From contig NZ_CP160680.1 of NCBI RefSeq assembly GCF_040784935.1, positions 682,001-746,000 on the forward strand: a stretch of 64,000 nt of DNA, in the 5' to 3' direction. Position 1 is the first letter of the stretch; each line of letters opens with the position of its first letter. A model generated the notes under the pieces. The model was not told where the DNA came from, made no database searches, and saw only the letters and a program-made list of their open reading frames with translations. The position numbers and the translations under genes were made by a program. This document shows positions 9,301 through 17,790 of the stretch, piece after piece. This stretch comes from Lewinella sp. LCG006 (GTDB lineage Bacteria > Bacteroidota > Bacteroidia > Chitinophagales > Saprospiraceae).

Positions 9301-9386
9301 CCCTCTACTTTCAATAGAGGCTCCACCAGCACCCTACGGGCCTGGTGCCGCGTCGTCCGCACTTCGCTGTGCTACGAGCTACCACC
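9301..9386 (-). repeat. Structured intergenic element, copy C
   Basis: Read on the minus strand it contains GGTGGTAGC, then 16 nt, then the core TGCGGACGACGCGGCACC (9344-9361). Both blocks are identical, in the same order, in the element at about 38868-38912, and the core is related to one at 29174-29190. It can form several hairpins, among them CCTCTA/TAGAGG at 9302-9320 and CACCAG/CTGGTG near 9323-9347. Possibly a non-coding RNA or a REP-like element; function unknown. Confidence 0.6.
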
Positions 9387-9744
9387 AATCGTATGATCGT
9401 ATTCGTACGATCAGAGTGACCTTTTCCTAAACCGGAAATGAGAAGTCAGAAGTCGAAAGTTTTTGAAGGCTACTAATGGTCAGCTTTCCTCTAGTTAATG
9501 CGCGCGTCACAACACTTCCGACTTCCCACTTCCGATCTCCGACTTTGTCTCAATCGTATGATCGTATTCGTACGATCAGGGTGACCTTTTCCTAAACCGG
9601 AAATGAGAAGTCAGAAGTTGGAAGTTTTTGAAGGCTACTAATGGTCAGCTTTCCTCTAGCTAATGCGCGCGTCACAACATTTCCGACTTTCCACTTCCGA
9701 TCTCCGACTTTGTCTCAATCGTATGATCGTGTTCGTACGATCAG
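9386..9744. repeat. 165-bp tandem direct repeats (2.2 copies)
   Basis: Copies begin at 9386, 9551 and 9716 with exactly 165-bp spacing; the third is truncated after about 29 bp. Each begins with CAATCGTATGATCGT and contains the hairpin TGATCGTA-TTCG-TACGATCA. The full copies differ at only a few positions, so the duplication is probably recent. The rest of the unit has AGAAGTCRGAAGTY / ACTTCCGACTT inverted low-complexity motifs. Confidence 0.85.
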
Positions 9745-9780
9745 CATCCGCCTGATACCCCTATTCTCGTCACAATGCCT

Positions 9781-9788
9781 TATTTTTG
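9781..9788 (+). promoter_or_regulatory. -7 box deciding the start of the sugar-dehydrogenase-like gene
   Basis: TATTTTTG matches TAnnTTTG in full. It lies downstream of an in-frame ATG at 9775, so translation probably starts at the next in-frame ATG, 9814, about 26 nt after the box. Confidence 0.5.
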
Positions 9789-9813
9789 CCCAAACGACCA
9801 ATTTACCGTTATC

Positions 9814-12561
9814 ATGTTCAACGTGCATTCCCCAAATTTCCAAACGCTTTTCTTTTTAGTGCTTAGCTTTTTTGGCGGTACTACGCCACTTTGGAGCCAG
9901 CTACCAGATGACTTTTATGACACCGAAGTCCTGGATGGATTTGAGCTACCTCTCGGGATTACCTTCGACCGAAATGGACAGGGTTATATCTGGGAAAAAG
10001 CCGGGCAGGTGTATGTTATGGATACCGATGAACATCTCCTTCCTGAACCTCTCCTCGACATCAGCGAAGAAGTAGTCAGTTGGAAAGATCACGGCTTAAA
10101 CGGCTTTTGTCTCGACAACGATTTTACAGAAAATGGCTATTTCTACCTCTATTATGTCGTCGATTTACACCATTACTGGCATTATGGCACACCCGAATAC
10201 CATCCCGATAGTACCGTTACCTTCCAACCTAGTTTCGCCCGGATCGTCCGCTACCAAGCGGATCAGGCTACTAATTTCACAACCATCGTACCCGATTCCC
10301 GCAAGATTCTCTTAGGTGAAGACATCAGCAACGGCGTCCCTATTCTTTACGAGTTTCACGGCGCAGGCACCATCCTCCAAGGTCTCGACGGCACCTTGCT
10401 CTGCTCTTCGGGCGAAACCACCGGTGGCCTGCACATTGGTATCGGCAACGAACCCGGTGATGAGTTTGTCCCTCAAGCCATCGAATGGGGCATCATCACC
10501 CCCGACCAGGATCTTGGTGCTTACAAAGCACAGTACCTCGGTTCTCTCAACGGTAAAGTCCTACGTATTGACCCCGAAACCGGAGATGGCCTCCCTTCCA
10601 ATCCTTTCTTTGATCCAGCGGCACCACGCTCAGCACAATCACGTACCTGGGCCATGGGATTTCGAAATCCCTTCCGCATGATGCTCAAACCCAATACCGG
10701 CAGTCATTATCCCAACCAGGGCAATCCTGGCACTATTTATCTCGGAGACGTCGGCAATGGTGCCTGGGAAGAACTCAATATCATTGAACATGGCGGCCAA
10801 AATTTTGGCTGGCCCATCATGGAAGGCAATGAAATTTGTTGGAAGTTCTGGACCACAGAAGTCCCCACCAACCCTTTGGCAACCAATCCCTTAGACAGCT
10901 GCGATCATCCCTTTTTCAACTTCCGCGATCTGCTTGCCCGCCCACTCGAAAGTGGCCCCTATGTACCAGGCAACCCTTGTGACGCCACCCAACCAATTCC
11001 TGCGGAGGTTCACCCCACTTACGCCCAGCAGCCTCTTCTCGTATGGAGCAACTCCCGCTGGAATCCACCTACCCGAGCGGCAGTACCCGGCTGGACAGCA
11101 ACCGGCGATCCTACCAGTATTTTCCTCAATGAAGCCGACAGCCCCGTTACTGGCGAGATGTTCAATGGCTACTCCAGCCTTTCGGGCATCGTCTACCAGG
11201 GGGAACAATTCCCCGAGGCTTACCGCGGAAAATATTTCCACATCGATTTTAGTGGCTGGATTCGAACCCTTTCCATTGACGACAACAACCAGCTCTCGGC
11301 AGTAGACCTCTTTCACGAGTATACCCCAGACATCATTTACCTTGCCGAAAATCCTCTCGATGGAACCCTCTACTACACCAACCTCGCCGGTGAAGTTCAT
11401 CGCATCACCTACGGTGGCAACCCTGCACCTGTAGCCGTCATTGATGCCGATAAATACTTCGGCCCCGGCCCACTTGAAGTACAGTTCACCGGTAGTGGTT
11501 CCTACGACCCCAATAATACAGCCCTCACCTATCTATGGGAATTTGGGGATGGCGAAACGAGTACTTTGCCCGATCCTGCCCACACCTTCACAGCTTCCAG
11601 TAACGCACCTACCAGTTATACCATTAAGCTCACCGTTACCGATGAAGAAGGCGCAACCCATACCGCTGAGCGGATCGTATCGCTCAACAACACTCCACCC
11701 CAAGTAGAAATCACCTCCTTCAAAGATGGAGATCAATACCCCCTGGACTTCTCTTCGCTGCTGAGGTTGGCGGCCCAGGTAACCGACGCCGAACACGCCG
11801 ACGAAACCTTGATGTACCAATGGCGCACTTTCCTGCACCACAATGACCACTTCCACCCCGATCCTGTCATCTTCGAACGGGAGAGTCACTTCCTGATCAG
11901 CCCACTGGGTTGCGAACAGGAAATCTACTTCTATCGTATCGAATTGACCGTCACCGACCCCGAAGGCCTATCCACCACCGTCTCTCAGCGGATTTATCCT
12001 TACTGCGGTGAACCCTACGTCGAGTGGGTCGACCTCACTGGCGAGGTCGAAGAAACAGCTATCCCTCTCCAATGGAGTGCCCAATTCGAGGACAATATCA
12101 CCAGCATGGAGCTCCAGCGCGGTAGCGACTATTTCACCTACGAGATTATCGCAATGATTCCTATCACCGGCGATCATACCAACTTGCAACAATATCAGTA
12201 CACGGATGAAAACCCACTCCGAGGTGCTAATATTTACCGCATCAAAGTCACTACGGAAGATGGTGCTTTTACTTATTCCAATCTGGTTCCTTTCAGCTAT
12301 CCAGCCCCCAAAGCGTGGCGTGTCTTCCCCAATCCTGCGCATCATCAGCTCTTTTTCTATCTTCAGGAAGCTTCTGCTGAAACTGTTGAACTGGAGTTTT
12401 TTAGTCTTCTGGGGCAACGCCTACGAGAGATCACCTTCCCTGCTACGCCAGGAGAAGAATGGCAACGAGAAATTCTGGTCAGTCAATTCCCCAAAGGCGT
12501 CTATGCCTACCGCCTCCGCTGTGGCGAACAAACTTATGTGGGAGAAATAATTATCAATTAA
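9814..12561 (+). CDS. Secreted PQQ-type glucose/sorbosone dehydrogenase-like protein with PKD and T9SS domains
   Basis: 915 residues from the ATG at 9814; an earlier in-frame ATG at 9775 sits before the -7 box and would spoil the signal peptide. Signal peptide to about WSQ (residue 29). Residues about 35-540 resemble the soluble glucose/sorbosone dehydrogenase six-bladed propeller (LPLGITFDRNGQGYIWEK, HGLNGFCLDNDF, GSLNGKVLRIDP, MGFRNPFRM, YLGDVGNGAWEELNII, GQNFGWP). A PKD domain follows (about 553-645, YLWEFGDGETS), then Ig-like modules and a T9SS type A sorting domain (about 835-915, VFPNPAHHQLFFYL...GVYAYRL). Known for the family: oxidation of sugars using PQQ. Whether this member binds PQQ is inferred. 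The rhomboid gene follows 15 bp downstream. Confidence 0.85.
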   Translation: MFNVHSPNFQTLFFLVLSFFGGTTPLWSQLPDDFYDTEVLDGFELPLGITFDRNGQGYIWEKAGQVYVMDTDEHLLPEPLLDISEEVVSWKDHGLNGFCLDNDFTENGYFYLYYVVDLHHYWHYGTPEYHPDSTVTFQPSFARIVRYQADQATNFTTIVPDSRKILLGEDISNGVPILYEFHGAGTILQGLDGTLLCSSGETTGGLHIGIGNEPGDEFVPQAIEWGIITPDQDLGAYKAQYLGSLNGKVLRIDPETGDGLPSNPFFDPAAPRSAQSRTWAMGFRNPFRMMLKPNTGSHYPNQGNPGTIYLGDVGNGAWEELNIIEHGGQNFGWPIMEGNEICWKFWTTEVPTNPLATNPLDSCDHPFFNFRDLLARPLESGPYVPGNPCDATQPIPAEVHPTYAQQPLLVWSNSRWNPPTRAAVPGWTATGDPTSIFLNEADSPVTGEMFNGYSSLSGIVYQGEQFPEAYRGKYFHIDFSGWIRTLSIDDNNQLSAVDLFHEYTPDIIYLAENPLDGTLYYTNLAGEVHRITYGGNPAPVAVIDADKYFGPGPLEVQFTGSGSYDPNNTALTYLWEFGDGETSTLPDPAHTFTASSNAPTSYTIKLTVTDEEGATHTAERIVSLNNTPPQVEITSFKDGDQYPLDFSSLLRLAAQVTDAEHADETLMYQWRTFLHHNDHFHPDPVIFERESHFLISPLGCEQEIYFYRIELTVTDPEGLSTTVSQRIYPYCGEPYVEWVDLTGEVEETAIPLQWSAQFEDNITSMELQRGSDYFTYEIIAMIPITGDHTNLQQYQYTDENPLRGANIYRIKVTTEDGAFTYSNLVPFSYPAPKAWRVFPNPAHHQLFFYLQEASAETVELEFFSLLGQRLREITFPATPGEEWQREILVSQFPKGVYAYRLRCGEQTYVGEIIIN

Positions 12562-12576
12562 TACAAGCCAACTTCT

Positions 12577-13401
12577 ATGTCTAGCGTAATTGGCACCATC
12601 ATTCTCCTACTTACAGGCTTAGCTACTTACAAAGGCTTTGTCGATCGGGCCTATTACGAACGCCACGTTTTTCATACCGATCCTATTTTGATCGACAAAC
12701 AATACGACCGGCTCATTTCTTCAGGTTTTCTGCACACCAATTGGCTTCACTTTGGCTTTAATATGGTAGCACTGCTTTCCTTCAGTTGGTCTTTGGAGTT
12801 TGTCCTTGGTATTCCCAAATACCTACTCATTTATTTCGGTGCGCTTCTAGGCGGAAACCTCCTTGCACTCTACCTGCACCGCAATCACGGCGACTACCGG
12901 GCCGTAGGCGCTTCCGGGGCAATCAGCGGCGTCATTTTCGCATCCGTCATACTTTTCCCTGAGATCAAAATCTCTCTTATCCTTCTTCCTTTTGAAATCA
13001 GCACCTGGGTATTTGGCCTTTGCTTCGTCATCATCTCTATTTTTGGCATCAAGTCTCAGTCCGACAACATCGGCCATGATGCCCACCTTGGCGGTGCGAT
13101 TGTAGGGGTGCTGCTCACCATCATCATGCAACCTTCTGTTTTGCAAACCAGCTGGTGGTTGATCTTGCTAATACTTGTACCTACTGCTGTTTTCTTGCTC
13201 CTCATTGTCCGTACCCCCGCTGTCCTATTGGTCGACAACTACTGGGGAGAAGGGCTGCAACGCCCCCGTCGAAATAGGTCTTCCACCAAAAAGAAAGAAG
13301 TTTCCCTAGATTACCTGCTCGATAAAATCAAACATCAGGGCCTGGATAGCCTCTCCTCTTCAGAACGGGAAATGCTGGATCGCTATCGCAAGGAGATGTG
13401 A
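12577..13401 (+). CDS. Rhomboid family intramembrane serine protease
   Basis: 274 residues with six or so transmembrane segments in the first 215. Active-site features seen: HTNWLHFGFNM (HxxxN oxyanion motif, His58 and Asn62), GASGAISG with nucleophile Ser113, and GHDAHLGGA with catalytic His170. The C-terminal 50 residues are cytosolic, basic and Ser-rich, ending in a short helix like those of many Bacteroidota rhomboids. The family cleaves transmembrane substrates within the membrane. It starts 15 bp after the sugar-dehydrogenase-like gene and is probably cotranscribed; substrate unknown. Confidence 0.9.
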   Translation: MSSVIGTIILLLTGLATYKGFVDRAYYERHVFHTDPILIDKQYDRLISSGFLHTNWLHFGFNMVALLSFSWSLEFVLGIPKYLLIYFGALLGGNLLALYLHRNHGDYRAVGASGAISGVIFASVILFPEIKISLILLPFEISTWVFGLCFVIISIFGIKSQSDNIGHDAHLGGAIVGVLLTIIMQPSVLQTSWWLILLILVPTAVFLLLIVRTPAVLLVDNYWGEGLQRPRRNRSSTKKKEVSLDYLLDKIKHQGLDSLSSSEREMLDRYRKEM

Positions 13402-13482
13402 TCATGCCCCCAAAACAAGATCCTATCCTTCCCCCGGAGAGGTATCCGAAGGACGGAGTCCCCTGCAAAAGTATCCAGCGCC

Positions 13483-14964
13483 CTAAGCCATCCGCTGCAT
13501 CCACGGCTTGGCCTCTTCCAGTTGAGCTGCCAATTTAAAAAGGATGTCCTCACGGTAAATACCAGCCGTAAACATGACCCCAACCGGCAATCCCTCTGCA
13601 TTCCAATGCAGCGGTACCGACATAGCGGGTTGCCCCGTCATATTTGCAATAGGCGTATAAGGCATGAAAGCAAATACCTTTTCCGCCAATTGCTCAATAT
13701 TGGCCTTCATCAGGCTACCGAGGCGCAGGCTGCTGAGGACATTCACCAGTATTTTTTCCGCCGGGCTCGATTGCAAGCTACCTATCCGGAATGGTGCCAA
13801 AGCTACCGTAGGTGTCAGCAAACACTGATAACTTTGGTGAAAATGACCTTGCCGACGGGCCAAACCATTCCACTGGCTCCGGTAGTAAGCGTACTCACCT
13901 GCTGAGATAGCGTCTCCCAATAGGCCCAGCGCGTAGGTATTGGCTTCTACCTCACCGCGTTTAACCTTGATCCCGCGCGATGCACTGATGCTTTTCAACT
14001 CGGCGCTCACTTCCCCCATGATCAAGTGAAGAAAAGTCTTGGTTAAATCTTCTCTCTGGTAGGGCAATGGGATGGCCTCTACCTCGTGCCCCAAGTCAGC
14101 CAAAAGGTGGGCAGTTTCTTCAACCGCTTGCTTACAGTCTTCCGCTACTGGAAGTCCCAAAGGATGCTCCGTAGAAAAGCCTATTCTTAGTTTTTCAGGC
14201 GGGGTTTTCAAAAGATCAGTATACGCTACTTTCGGTGGTGGTGCATAATACAGTTCGCCAATACCCGGCTTCGAGAAGGTATCCAAAAATGCCGCACTGT
14301 CCCGCACACTCCTACTGTTACAGCCTTCAACCACCGCACCGTTCCAGCTTTCTCCAGCACCAGGCCCCAAACTCAGTCGCCCTCTCGATGGTTTCAACCC
14401 AAACAAGCCACAGCACGATGCTGGCATCCTGATGGAACCACCACCATCACTCGCCGTAGCCATTGGCACAATACCGCCAGCCACTGCTGCCGCGCTACCA
14501 CCAGAGCTTCCTCCGGGGGTGTAATCCTTATTCCAGGGATTGCGCGTAACGCCAAAAGCTTCGGGTTCGGTAAAGGGCGTCAGGCCAAACTCCGGGGTAT
14601 TGGTTTTCCCAAAAATCAACAAACCTTCTTTTCGGAATAACTGAACCAAATGACTGTCTACTTCTGAGACCATCCCCTCTGTCGAGCGAGAGCCGATCCG
14701 TAGAGCTGTCCCCTTTAGTGCCAAGCCCAAATCTTTAATAAGAAAAGGTACCCCACCAAACTTTTGTGCTGCCGAAGGTGGGTGGTTAGCAAGTTGTTCA
14801 CGTGCAAACTCATAAAGAGGTAAATTGATCGCGTTGAGTTGTGGATTGACCTCCTCGGCACGAGCAATGGCAATGTCTAATAATTCAGCAGCCGTGATTT
14901 GCCCACTTCGTACGAGTTCGGCAAGCCCCTGTGCATCGTATTGGCGGTATTCGGAGAAGGTCAT
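13483..14964 (-). CDS. Amidase-signature family hydrolase
   Basis: 493 residues, full length for the family. The Ser-cisSer-Lys triad is visible: Lys77 in PFLIKDLG, the GGSSGGS loop at 151-157 (cis-Ser at about 153-154), and nucleophile Ser177 in SDGGGSIRMP. The C-terminal part has the usual PYTPIANMTGQPAMSVPL segment. Members hydrolyse amides such as fatty amides, nitrile-derived amides or peptides, and the GatA subunit also belongs here; the lack of gatB/gatC neighbours and the cap sequence argue against GatA. No signal peptide, so cytoplasmic. It converges with the rhomboid gene (81-bp gap). Substrate not predictable. Confidence 0.88.
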   Translation of the reverse strand: MTFSEYRQYDAQGLAELVRSGQITAAELLDIAIARAEEVNPQLNAINLPLYEFAREQLANHPPSAAQKFGGVPFLIKDLGLALKGTALRIGSRSTEGMVSEVDSHLVQLFRKEGLLIFGKTNTPEFGLTPFTEPEAFGVTRNPWNKDYTPGGSSGGSAAAVAGGIVPMATASDGGGSIRMPASCCGLFGLKPSRGRLSLGPGAGESWNGAVVEGCNSRSVRDSAAFLDTFSKPGIGELYYAPPPKVAYTDLLKTPPEKLRIGFSTEHPLGLPVAEDCKQAVEETAHLLADLGHEVEAIPLPYQREDLTKTFLHLIMGEVSAELKSISASRGIKVKRGEVEANTYALGLLGDAISAGEYAYYRSQWNGLARRQGHFHQSYQCLLTPTVALAPFRIGSLQSSPAEKILVNVLSSLRLGSLMKANIEQLAEKVFAFMPYTPIANMTGQPAMSVPLHWNAEGLPVGVMFTAGIYREDILFKLAAQLEEAKPWMQRMA

Positions 14965-15008
14965 GGCGTTGGGTAGTTTGGTTAACTACCAAAGATAAAA
15001 TTATTACT

Positions 15009-16331
15009 TTAATCCGTTATCCGCTGCTTTACGGCCTCATATACCTGCGTACGTAACCAACTTTGCTGGTTGTTAGAAATCCGAAAAGCATCACGGATAA
15101 TCCCCTGGTAACCGTCTACTTGAAGTGGATAATCGTAAATACTAACATCAAGTGCACTTCCAAAAGTGTCATAATAGTAGTTGCCCTCAAAGGCCAGACT
15201 AAATTTACTTCTCAATAAATCCCCCTCGCTGGCCAACTGCAAGGAAGTAAGACCAGATGCCATAGGTCCGACATATTGTCTCTTCCAATGCGCGATCCCC
15301 CCTGCGGAGGTTAATGGATAATCGTTGTTTAAAAAAACAACATCTCCATCATTCGCGGCAATACTGACGAAAGGATAATTCAAACTGGCTTCTTCAAGAA
15401 AATACCGAGGGGCCACATTCACTTCCGTCGGCCATTGCTCGAAATACTGTTGGTTCAAGTAGGTCGTTTCACCGGGGATAATTGTTCGTACTAAAAACCC
15501 ATTTCCTCTTCTAGGTACTAGCAGGCTGATGGTCGAGAGATGCTCATAATCTCCTAGTATAACGAAAGAAGGGGAGGTATTGTCTTTTAACCAAGCTACC
15601 CGAATTTGATACTCACTTACACCAGCAGGTAGATTCAATGCAAAAGATTTATATTCCAGTGGTTCAAATCCATTAAATGAACCGGAATTAAAAGCTCGAA
15701 AGTTTATTTCCCGGCCAAGCCATTCCCCTGTAGCCGCTAGTCGTACGGCCAATAAACCATTGGTATTCTCTGCTGCGAAGGGACGAAAAGTAACCCTTAA
15801 TTGCTCCTGCTCTACATCATAAATATAACTAAATCTTGTGCTTGTTGTCATTTGCCCAGCGGGTAAACCCATATAGATAACAGAGTCAATTTCCGGCGAA
15901 TTATTAAATCTAGCCACATTGATTGGGGTCAAAGAAATTCCCGAAGAATAAAAAAGGTCCGAAATACTAGCAAAGCGTATCCCGCTTCTCTGTTCCACCT
16001 CTGCGACTTGTTGAATTAATATCCGGTTTACCAATCCTCCTCCATCCAGATTAACCCTTTCTTTACCTGCTAAACTCAGTGAATAACGTTCTTCGCAAGC
16101 CATGACCGCATTCAAGAAGTAAGTTATTCCACCTGTAGCTATATTCCCATCTTCAAAAACAACGTTATTTTCCGAGTCATTCAACCAGACCAATGGTTGC
16201 AAGATAGAAGGCAAGGCGACGTCCATGACATAGACCTCGTTACATTCTCCGGTGTCAATAGCTAAAGGATCTTTGTTGTTGCAAGTAAAAAACATTAGAC
16301 AGAGGACAGGAAAGAGCAGTAGTGTGCGCAT
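15009..16331 (-). CDS. Lipoprotein, paralogue of its upstream neighbour (downstream member)
   Basis: 440 residues from the ATG at 16331 (MRTLLLFPVLCLMFFTC). The longer frame back to 16388 adds a hydrophilic extension that overlaps the preceding gene and hides the signal peptide. The lipobox is MFFTC (Cys17). The mature protein is beta-rich with no known catalytic motif. Its C-terminal third aligns by eye with the upstream gene product: YFEQWPTEVNV against YYEDLPTEVSL, and LNNDYPL against LTNSDYPL. It is probably a cell-surface or periplasmic lipoprotein. The gap to the upstream stop is 40 bp, so the two form an operon. Function unknown. Confidence 0.75.
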   Translation of the reverse strand: MRTLLLFPVLCLMFFTCNNKDPLAIDTGECNEVYVMDVALPSILQPLVWLNDSENNVVFEDGNIATGGITYFLNAVMACEERYSLSLAGKERVNLDGGGLVNRILIQQVAEVEQRSGIRFASISDLFYSSGISLTPINVARFNNSPEIDSVIYMGLPAGQMTTSTRFSYIYDVEQEQLRVTFRPFAAENTNGLLAVRLAATGEWLGREINFRAFNSGSFNGFEPLEYKSFALNLPAGVSEYQIRVAWLKDNTSPSFVILGDYEHLSTISLLVPRRGNGFLVRTIIPGETTYLNQQYFEQWPTEVNVAPRYFLEEASLNYPFVSIAANDGDVVFLNNDYPLTSAGGIAHWKRQYVGPMASGLTSLQLASEGDLLRSKFSLAFEGNYYYDTFGSALDVSIYDYPLQVDGYQGIIRDAFRISNNQQSWLRTQVYEAVKQRITD

Positions 16332-16371
16332 TTTCGTAGTAATTTTCGTTTTAGAAAAATCAATAATCCAT

Positions 16372-17652
16372 TTACTGAAATAGTACACTACACCATTGAT
16401 AACGCTGACGGTCCAGCCAGGAAAGCTCCGCTAGCCTTTTGTATTGGTCGAGCGACTGGGCCGCAGGGTAATGGTGATGGGTTACTCTAAAACCACCTTC
16501 CTCCCAGACATTTTCAAGATAGGCTGCTTCTGGATAGCAGGCGGTAAATTCACCTGCAACTTTCGGTATAGATATATGCGTTTTACCCGCCTCTAATAAG
16601 CCTGCCAGCGAGCGCTGAAATGCAGAAGTGACCATTAAAGGGTAATCTGAATTAGTCAGACGGACATAACCTGGCAGGTTCAGTTCAACACTTGCGGTAG
16701 TACCATCTATGGTAGCTGCATCAATGGTATTAACTCCTAAGGAAACTTCTGTAGGTAAATCCTCATAATATTCTTGCATCCCCCATGATTCCGAGAGTAA
16801 ACTTGAACTAGAAAACGCTAACAATATCCCTTCAAAAACGGTAGGCATCCAAATTTTAATTTTTTGCTCATTTATTACATGCTCCCCTAATTTTACGGTT
16901 TTTTGTTCCGCAATATCTAATACAACTTTTGCCATAAAAACCTTTGCCTCCTCTCCGGCAAGTACAACCTCTTCCTCTCTAAGCACCTCGTTAAATTCAC
17001 TAAAATGAATGGTTCTGCTCTGGTCATTAAGCCTATTGATACAAATAGCCCGCAATTCCGAAGATCCAGGAAGCCTTACCCCTATATAGGACCAGGGGCT
17101 ATATTCATTGACTACTGATTCCGGAAAGTTAATCGTCTTCGTCTGAGCGCCAACATCAGAGGAGTAAGTAAAGCTTTCTGAGGGAAGTAATATGACCTCT
17201 TGAACAAATGGGATACCCGTAATTGTCAATGAAAAAGCAGCTTTTTGAACACTAGAATAATCTTCATAATGTAGCTCCTGTATTAGATCAATGGCCTTGC
17301 CATGCTCAACATTAAAGTACGATCTTAAAAAATAAGTCTCAGCGTAGGAGAATCCTGATCCTACAGCAATGGTTTGACCAAGCTTCCTCAACAGATTAAC
17401 GGTATAGGTCTCCTGGCAGCCATCCAACCAATTCATAAAAATAGGATAAGTGCTTACATACCGTTCATCCCGCAAACCGCCATAAGGATTGGTCAAATAA
17501 GCCATTGTTGTACCTCCTAAGTTTGGGCCAGCAATGATATCTATCGCCCGATCACCTTGCCCTGGGCATTCAAGGGCGTTTTCTTTTTCACAGCTGATAA
17601 AAGTCAAGAATGCCAAAAGAAAGAGGAGGTAGTTGGAGTTGCGCGTATTCAT
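16372..17652 (-). CDS. Lipoprotein, paralogue of its downstream neighbour (upstream member)
   Basis: 426 residues with lipobox FISC (Cys21 of MNTRNSNYLLFLLAFLTFISC), then CEKENALECPGQGD. Beta-rich extracytoplasmic domain without recognised motifs; a Cys pair (CPG..., DGCQETY) recurs in the paralogue (TGECNEV, ACEERY). The C-terminal third resembles that of the next gene, which suggests tandem duplication followed by strong divergence. First gene of a two-gene operon reading away from the sucC terminator. Family not recognised. Confidence 0.75.
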   Translation of the reverse strand: MNTRNSNYLLFLLAFLTFISCEKENALECPGQGDRAIDIIAGPNLGGTTMAYLTNPYGGLRDERYVSTYPIFMNWLDGCQETYTVNLLRKLGQTIAVGSGFSYAETYFLRSYFNVEHGKAIDLIQELHYEDYSSVQKAAFSLTITGIPFVQEVILLPSESFTYSSDVGAQTKTINFPESVVNEYSPWSYIGVRLPGSSELRAICINRLNDQSRTIHFSEFNEVLREEEVVLAGEEAKVFMAKVVLDIAEQKTVKLGEHVINEQKIKIWMPTVFEGILLAFSSSSLLSESWGMQEYYEDLPTEVSLGVNTIDAATIDGTTASVELNLPGYVRLTNSDYPLMVTSAFQRSLAGLLEAGKTHISIPKVAGEFTACYPEAAYLENVWEEGGFRVTHHHYPAAQSLDQYKRLAELSWLDRQRYQWCSVLFQ

Positions 17653-17732
17653 ACTTGATGTTTTAACCTTAAATGGATATGCCGAAAGTCAAGCCAAGAT
17701 AAACATTATGCGCTATTTGATCGTAAAAAAGC

Positions 17733-17768
17733 AAAAGGGGCAAAACCGTCATGGTCTTGCCCCTTTTT
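17733..17768 (-). terminator. Rho-independent terminator of sucC
   Basis: On the minus strand, AAAAAGGGGCAAGACC, a 5-nt loop, then GGTTTTGCCCCTTTT; stem of about 14 bp with one mismatch and a terminal T run, 23 bp after the sucC stop. Confidence 0.85.
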
Positions 17769-17790
17769 CATTATCAGCTGCCGGGTTGGT

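Larger units (their letters stand above)
9258..9813. other. Intergenic region with structured element and tandem repeats
   Basis: A 556-bp stretch without a credible gene. It holds a minus-strand copy of a GC-rich structured element (9301-9386), then two full 165-bp tandem repeats plus a partial third (9386-9744), then the -7 box of the next gene. Short open frames across it have no protein-like features. Confidence 0.7.

Noticed and set aside
9386-9744. CRISPR array
   Set aside because: Only 2.2 copies of a 165-bp unit that repeats throughout its length, with no short repeat/unique spacer pattern and no cas genes.
11968-12417. 149-codon minus-strand frame
   Set aside because: Antisense to the T9SS domain of the sugar-dehydrogenase-like gene; no protein features.
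16332-16388. N-terminal extension of the downstream lipoprotein gene
   Set aside because: It overlaps the upstream gene's stop and puts a hydrophilic stretch before a clear lipoprotein signal; the ATG at 16331 is preferred.
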